The notes beneath the pieces are model-generated. The model did not search any database. It was given only the letters and a program-made list of their open reading frames with translations, and was not told the DNA's origin. A stretch of DNA of 8,977 bases from Chloroflexota bacterium (GTDB lineage Bacteria; Chloroflexota; Dehalococcoidia; SM23-28-2; RBG-16-64-32). Below are positions 5,786 to 8,977 of this stretch, piece after piece. The stretch spans positions 1-8,977 of the forward strand of contig JADFKG010000085.1 in assembly GCA_022565075.1 (NCBI GenBank), written 5' to 3'. Numbering within the stretch: position 1 is the stretch's first letter; every line of letters starts with the position of its first letter. Both the position numbers and the translations under genes were made by a program.

Positions 5786-6601
5786 TCACTCCTGGCAGCC
5801 GCGACAGAAGTTCGTCTCGCTCCCTCCCGACTTGATCGACGTGATCCGGTGGCCACAGCGCGGGCAGTCCTCGTCACCCTTCTTGTGTACTCGAAGATGA
5901 TCCCGGTACATCCTCACCGGTAGGCCCTTCTCCTCCGTCAGCTCGGTCACGATGGGGGTCGCCCAGGCCATGGTGTCGCGGATGGCGTGGAACAGCTTAC
6001 GCAGGTCCTCCTCCGGGATGTCCGTGCGCTTGCGGAACGGGTGCAGGCCGGCCTCCCACAGAACCTCGTCCGAGTAAGCGTTGCCGATGCCGGCGACCAT
6101 GCGCTCCTTCGTGATGATGTTCTTGATCATGCCGCGGCCCTTCATCATCACGGCCACGAAGCCGTCTTCGTCCAGGTCGGGGCTCATGACGTCCGGGCCC
6201 ATCTCCGTCCAACGCGGGACGTGCTCGGCGAACTCCTCCTCGCGAACTAGGAAGGTGCGCCCCATCAGGCGGTCGTCGAAGTAGCGCAGGTCCATGCCGT
6301 TGTCGAGGTGCAAGATCCAGGCCGTCTTAGAGCGGCGCCGGTGCTTGGGCTCGACGTACTGGAAGCGGCCTGCCAGCATCGCGTGGACGACGAGAAAGTC
6401 GCCGCTCTCGAACGGGAACAGGAGGAGCTTGGCGTGGCGGTAGACGGGCTTGAAGGTCTGTCCCTTCATCCGCTGCAGGAACTCCTCGCGCCCGGCGCGC
6501 ACGATCCAGGCGATCGGGGCCTCGGCCTCGACGACCGTCAGGCCGGGCAGGCGCTTGTTGAGATACGTGGCGTAGGCTTCAAGGTCCGGTATCTCTGGCA
6601 T
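5786..6601 (-). CDS. Fpg/Nei-family DNA glycosylase, divergent (mutM-like)
   Basis: This encodes a 271-residue protein with the full Fpg/MutM architecture. These enzymes excise oxidised purines such as 8-oxoguanine and formamidopyrimidine and nick the abasic site, using the N-terminal proline. Visible are the mature start PEIPDLE with Pro2 and Glu3, Lys58 in RHAKLLL, DDRLMGR (109-115), the helix-two-turn-helix signature VAGIGNAYSDE (169-179), and a C-terminal zinc finger with Cys246, Cys249, Cys266 and Cys269. Two departures stand out. The second acidic residue of PELPEVE is Asp6 instead of Glu, and the zinc-finger loop has Ser261 where E. coli Fpg has its DNA-contacting Arg (R-A-T before the third cysteine). 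This places it in a divergent subfamily, and its lesion preference may differ. It starts 12 bases after the pheA stop and is probably co-transcribed with it. Confidence 0.88.
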   Translation of the reverse strand: MPEIPDLEAYATYLNKRLPGLTVVEAEAPIAWIVRAGREEFLQRMKGQTFKPVYRHAKLLLFPFESGDFLVVHAMLAGRFQYVEPKHRRRSKTAWILHLDNGMDLRYFDDRLMGRTFLVREEEFAEHVPRWTEMGPDVMSPDLDEDGFVAVMMKGRGMIKNIITKERMVAGIGNAYSDEVLWEAGLHPFRKRTDIPEEDLRKLFHAIRDTMAWATPIVTELTEEKGLPVRMYRDHLRVHKKGDEDCPRCGHRITSIKSGGSETNFCRGCQE

Positions 6602-6613
6602 CCGTGGCGGGCC

Positions 6614-7471
6614 TCAGGACGAGCGGCCTCCCTCTCGAAAGCGGGGATAGGAACCGAGGATGCGGAAGACGGAGCATTTCTTTTCGATCGTCGCCAGGGC
6701 CTCGGCGAGCGGGGCGTCGAGCCGGTGGCCGTGCACGTCGACGAGGAAGATGTACGTTCCCAGCTTCTCCTTGCTGGGCCGCGATTCGATCTTTGAGAGG
6801 TTGATCGAGCGCGAGGCGAACTCCTGCAGAGCGGCCACGAGCTGCGCGGGCCGGTCTTCGTGAGCAAAGGTGAAGGCAAGCGAAGTCCTGTCCTCGCCGG
6901 TCGGGGCGTGGTCTTCGCCGGCGACGGTGACGAAGCGGGTGTGGTTGGGGCTTCGATCCTGGATGCCGCTGGCCAGCACCTCGGCGCCGTAGTGCTCGGC
7001 GGCGCGGCGGCTGGCGATCGCGGCTACGCCGTCGCGAGACATCACGGCTTCGACGGCGGCCGCGGTTGATAGCGCGGCCTCGATCGCGGCGTCGGGATAC
7101 TCGCGCGAGATGAAGGCTCGGCACTGGGCGATGGCGACGGGGAACGACTTGATCGCGGTGACGTCCTCCTTGCGCGTGCCTGGCTTCGCCAGAAGCAAGT
7201 GCTCGATCGGAAGCACAGTTTCGCTGCGAATGTAGAGCGGCTTGTCGGCGTGGATCAGCAGGTCGAGCGTTTCGTTGACGGCGCCCTCGATGCTGTTTTC
7301 GATCGGGACGACGCCCTCATCCGCCTCGCCATCGGCGACGGCCGCGGCGACGGCCGTGATGCTGGCCAGCGGCACGAGGTCGAAGCCGCCTCCGGCGCGC
7401 TCAGCATAGATGAGCGCCGCCGCTTCGCTGTTCGTACCGGGAGGCCCGAAGTAGGCCAGCGTCCTCGTCAT
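6614..7471 (-). CDS. pheA: Prephenate dehydratase
   Basis: PheA converts prephenate to phenylpyruvate, the committed step to phenylalanine. This 285-residue monofunctional form (no chorismate mutase domain) has a periplasmic-binding-protein-like catalytic region (1-185) with YFGPPGTNSEAA (7-18), VVPIENSIEGAV (54-65), SFPVAIAQC (109-117) and NHTRFVTV (176-183), including the catalytic Thr178. An ACT domain follows (about 196-275) with the ESRP motif intact at 229-232. Two positions differ from the usual family: SFP replaces SHP, and the GAL element of the phenylalanine-binding ACT site reads AQL (209-211), so feedback inhibition might be altered. Length is normal for the family. ATG 7471 fits the family start; a TACAAT lies 6 bases before it and there is no Shine-Dalgarno. 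It follows the TrkA gene by 15 bases and precedes the glycosylase by 12. Confidence 0.93.
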   Translation of the reverse strand: MTRTLAYFGPPGTNSEAAALIYAERAGGGFDLVPLASITAVAAAVADGEADEGVVPIENSIEGAVNETLDLLIHADKPLYIRSETVLPIEHLLLAKPGTRKEDVTAIKSFPVAIAQCRAFISREYPDAAIEAALSTAAAVEAVMSRDGVAAIASRRAAEHYGAEVLASGIQDRSPNHTRFVTVAGEDHAPTGEDRTSLAFTFAHEDRPAQLVAALQEFASRSINLSKIESRPSKEKLGTYIFLVDVHGHRLDAPLAEALATIEKKCSVFRILGSYPRFREGGRSS

Positions 7472-7477
7472 GCGACG

Positions 7478-7483
7478 ATTGTA
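7478..7483 (-). promoter_or_regulatory. Candidate -10 element of pheA
   Basis: On the minus strand this reads TACAAT, five of six consensus bases, only 6 bases before the pheA ATG and partly in the 15-base gap after the TrkA stop. The hexamer 17 bases upstream (TCCTCA) matches the -35 poorly. The spacing fits a leaderless transcript and would let pheA-glycosylase be expressed apart from the upstream operon. Confidence 0.35.
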
Positions 7484-7486
7484 CCG

Positions 7487-8152
7487 TCAGGCGGGACCGG
7501 TGAGGACGACCCGCAGCGCATCTTCGTTCTCGCGGCGCGTGACGGCGAGGATCTCGTCTTCGATCGCGATCGTCGTTTCGGGCGTCGGCATCCGAGGCAA
7601 CCCGTCCGGGCTGATCACGAGGACGATCATCGACTCATCCGGCAGTAGCAGATCCTTGATCGCGGACCCGACCGCCCTCGCCTCGGCCGGCACCTTGACG
7701 GCGACGAGCTCCAGTCCGCCGCCCAGCGACAGGAAGGGGATCATCTGGTGAGTCGGCAACTCCTGCTCGATCTGCGCCAGAATCGCGCCGGTGGCGCTGA
7801 CGGTCGTATCGATGCCGAGCCGCTGGAAGATCTCCTGGTTCTTCGGATTGTTGATACGAGCGACGGTGCGCGGGACGTTGAATTTGACCTTCGCCACCTG
7901 GCAGGAGACGAGGTTGTCCTCGTCGTCACCGGTGACCGCGATGACCATGTCGGCGCGGCCGAAGCCGGCGATCTCCATCGTCGCCGCCTCGCAGCCGTCA
8001 CCGCGCAGGACGATGTCGCCCAGCTCCTCGGCGATGCGCTCGCACTTGGCGGCGTCCTGCTCGATGATCAGCACCTCATGCTGCGGCTCGGCTAGCAGCT
8101 CCTTGGCCAGGTAGTAGCCGACTTTGCCGCCGCCGACGATGATGACGTACAC
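7487..8152 (-). CDS. TrkA family protein with RCK_N and RCK_C domains
   Basis: This encodes a 221-residue cytoplasmic regulatory subunit of the TrkA/KtrA type, which gates K+ (or other ion) transporters in response to bound nucleotide. An N-terminal Rossmann RCK_N domain (1-130) has the dinucleotide motif GGGKVG (7-12) and the acidic Glu31 at the end of the second strand, which favours NAD(H). An RCK_C (TrkA-C) domain covers about 140-210. Length equals that of single-unit KtrA/TrkA proteins (about 220). It starts with GTG at 8152, directly after the TAG of the upstream RCK_N gene, with an ideal GAGGAGG 5 bases before the GTG, so the two are made together. No channel (TrkH/KtrB) gene is in view; the partner is presumably upstream, outside the window, or elsewhere. 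Confidence 0.9.
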   Translation of the reverse strand: MYVIIVGGGKVGYYLAKELLAEPQHEVLIIEQDAAKCERIAEELGDIVLRGDGCEAATMEIAGFGRADMVIAVTGDDEDNLVSCQVAKVKFNVPRTVARINNPKNQEIFQRLGIDTTVSATGAILAQIEQELPTHQMIPFLSLGGGLELVAVKVPAEARAVGSAIKDLLLPDESMIVLVISPDGLPRMPTPETTIAIEDEILAVTRRENEDALRVVLTGPA

Positions 8153-8575
8153 CTAGGCCTCCTCGCCCGCCGGTGCCCCCGCACTGAGCAGGTCGTGGAG
8201 GACGTTCGCGCCCATGACCGTCGGACTGATCGTCTCCAGGCCGAGCCCGCGGTACATCTCCTCCCGGATCGGGTCATAGATGCGGCAGAGCGTCCGCGAC
8301 ACGCCGAAGATGTGCTTGGCCACCTGCGTCGCCAGGACGTTGCGGTTGTCGCCCTGCGTGACGGCGATGAAGACGTCGGCCTCCCCGACGCCGATGCGGG
8401 CCAGTACATCCTGGTCGATGCCGTTGCCGATGTGCTTCTTGCCCTTGTAGTTCGAGGGCAGGCGCCTGAAGGCGTCGGGCCGCACATCGAGAACGGTGAC
8501 GTCGTGGCCCTCCTCGGAGAGGCGCGCGGCGAGCCTCGATCCGACGCGGCCGCAGCCCATGATCACGATCTTCAT
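8153..8575 (-). CDS. TrkA family protein, RCK_N domain only
   Basis: This encodes 140 residues forming just an RCK_N Rossmann domain: MKIVIMGCGRVGSRLA with GxGxxG at 7-12, Asp30 at the end of the second strand, FIAVTQGDNRNVLATQVAK (69-87) and a terminal helix NVLHDLL, then a short Ala/Gly-rich tail. The RCK_C domain of full TrkA is absent, but the protein ends cleanly at the domain edge, so it looks like a natural short form rather than a truncation. Together with the following RCK_N/RCK_C gene it could form a mixed ring, or the two halves may mimic the duplicated E. coli TrkA (which has RCK_N-C-N-C). The start overlaps the UspA stop as ATGA; the stop touches the next GTG. Confidence 0.87.
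   Translation of the reverse strand: MKIVIMGCGRVGSRLAARLSEEGHDVTVLDVRPDAFRRLPSNYKGKKHIGNGIDQDVLARIGVGEADVFIAVTQGDNRNVLATQVAKHIFGVSRTLCRIYDPIREEMYRGLGLETISPTVMGANVLHDLLSAGAPAGEEA
8158..8164 (-). promoter_or_regulatory. Strong Shine-Dalgarno for the second TrkA gene
   Basis: GAGGAGG on the minus strand, inside the last codons of the RCK_N-only gene and 5 bases before the GTG start at 8152. It decides the GTG start, because no ATG with such spacing is available, and it contrasts with the missing Shine-Dalgarno of purU, cimA and pheA. Confidence 0.75.
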
Positions 8576-8977
8576 TCGCCGACAGCTTGCGCCGCTTCGC
8601 GGACGAGGATCACCTGGCAGGGCGCGTGGTCCATGACGTAGTGCGCGGTCTCGCTGAGCTCCAACTCGCCCGGCAGCCTCTTGTAGTCGACGCCGATGGC
8701 GATTGCGCTCACGCCGCGTTCCATCGCCTCGTCGACGATGGCGTGGCCGGCATCTCGCGCCTGCAGGATCTCGCCTTCAATGTTGCAGTCGACCTCGCTC
8801 GCGATCTTCTCGGCCTGCTGAAGGACGGCCTCCGCGGTGTGGGCGTCGGCATCGAGCTCGGTGTCCAGCGCCATGGTGCGGGCGACTTCGATCACGTACA
8901 CGGCGTACACCATGCCCTTGTTCCGGCGGGAGATCGTGCAGGCAAGCGCAAGCGCATCGAAGCCGGGCGGCTTGCCG
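8572..8977 (-). CDS. UspA-domain protein (partial, N-terminus outside window)
   Basis: The frame stays open from the TGA at 8574-8572 to the window edge, so the gene starts beyond base 8977 and the internal ATG at 8913 is not the start. The visible 134 or so residues form most of a universal stress protein domain. GFDALALACTISRRNKGMVY is its first helix and second strand, then YVIEVARTMALDTE, GHAIVDEAMERGVSAIAIGV, and the closing SETAHYVMDHAPCQVILVRE. The ATP-binding loop G-x2-G-x9-G-S/T of classic UspA is not seen: after IGV the sequence goes DYKRLPGELELSET, so nucleotide binding is doubtful. The VYAVYVIEVAR style and the TrkA genes behind it resemble UspA domains fused to the end of APC-type amino acid permeases, so this may be a transporter tail; that is inference. 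Its stop overlaps the TrkA ATG by 4 bases. Confidence 0.82.
   Translation of the reverse strand, partial: GKPPGFDALALACTISRRNKGMVYAVYVIEVARTMALDTELDADAHTAEAVLQQAEKIASEVDCNIEGEILQARDAGHAIVDEAMERGVSAIAIGVDYKRLPGELELSETAHYVMDHAPCQVILVREAAQAVGE

Noticed and set aside
1..8977. CRISPR arrays, tRNA or rRNA genes, transposase genes.
   Set aside because: No regularly spaced direct repeats, no cloverleaf or conserved rRNA blocks, and no transposase motifs were seen.

Overview
This 8,977-base window reads as bacterial chromosome of high G+C content. Two sampled stretches of the core genes (1081-1140 and 3541-3600) each count 42 G/C in 60. Genes are tightly packed and often overlap or touch. The gene mix and protein flavour (a cimA-type citramalate synthase next to purU, a divergent Fpg-like glycosylase behind pheA, paired TrkA proteins behind a UspA domain, and a small HNH protein) suggest a Chloroflexota lineage, perhaps near Dehalococcoidia. 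That placement is inference from pattern only; a high-GC actinobacterial or other lineage is not excluded.

Left part (1-1060, + strand). The window opens with the last 42 codons of mnmA (tRNA 2-thiouridylase). A lower-GC patch follows (about 55% at 241-600). It holds an intact DUF2442 gene, a DUF4160 partner gene broken by an apparent one-base deletion, and a cupin gene that seems to lack its own N-terminus and lies in the same open frame as the displaced DUF4160 tail. This looks like an accessory insertion, partly decayed.

Middle part (1061-5751). purU (minus strand) and cimA (plus strand) diverge from a 384-base spacer. The spacer holds a 131-bp element with roughly 45-base inverted arms, each arm forming its own hairpin (MITE- or REP-like), and a minus-strand stretch with coding-like base use that may be the tail of a lost gene. 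After cimA come a PAP2 phosphatase and a CvpA-family membrane protein with an ATGA overlap, then a small HNH endonuclease-like protein with its own likely promoter.

Right part (5786-8977, all minus strand). In transcription order: the C-terminal part of a UspA-domain protein (runs off the window), an RCK_N-only TrkA protein, an RCK_N plus RCK_C TrkA protein, pheA (prephenate dehydratase) and an Fpg/Nei-family DNA glycosylase. Junctions are a 4-base overlap, an abutting stop/start, a 15-base gap and a 12-base gap, so this is very probably one operon, with a possible extra promoter just before pheA. The first three genes look like a transport or K+-control module. The last two are an amino-acid biosynthesis gene and a DNA-repair gene riding along.

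Most of the window is ordinary housekeeping sequence. The parts most worth a second look are the broken DUF4160 and its junction with the cupin, the nested-hairpin repeat, the possible leaderless starts, and substitutions at key positions in the Fpg-like and PheA proteins. I see no clearly new defence or biosynthetic system.
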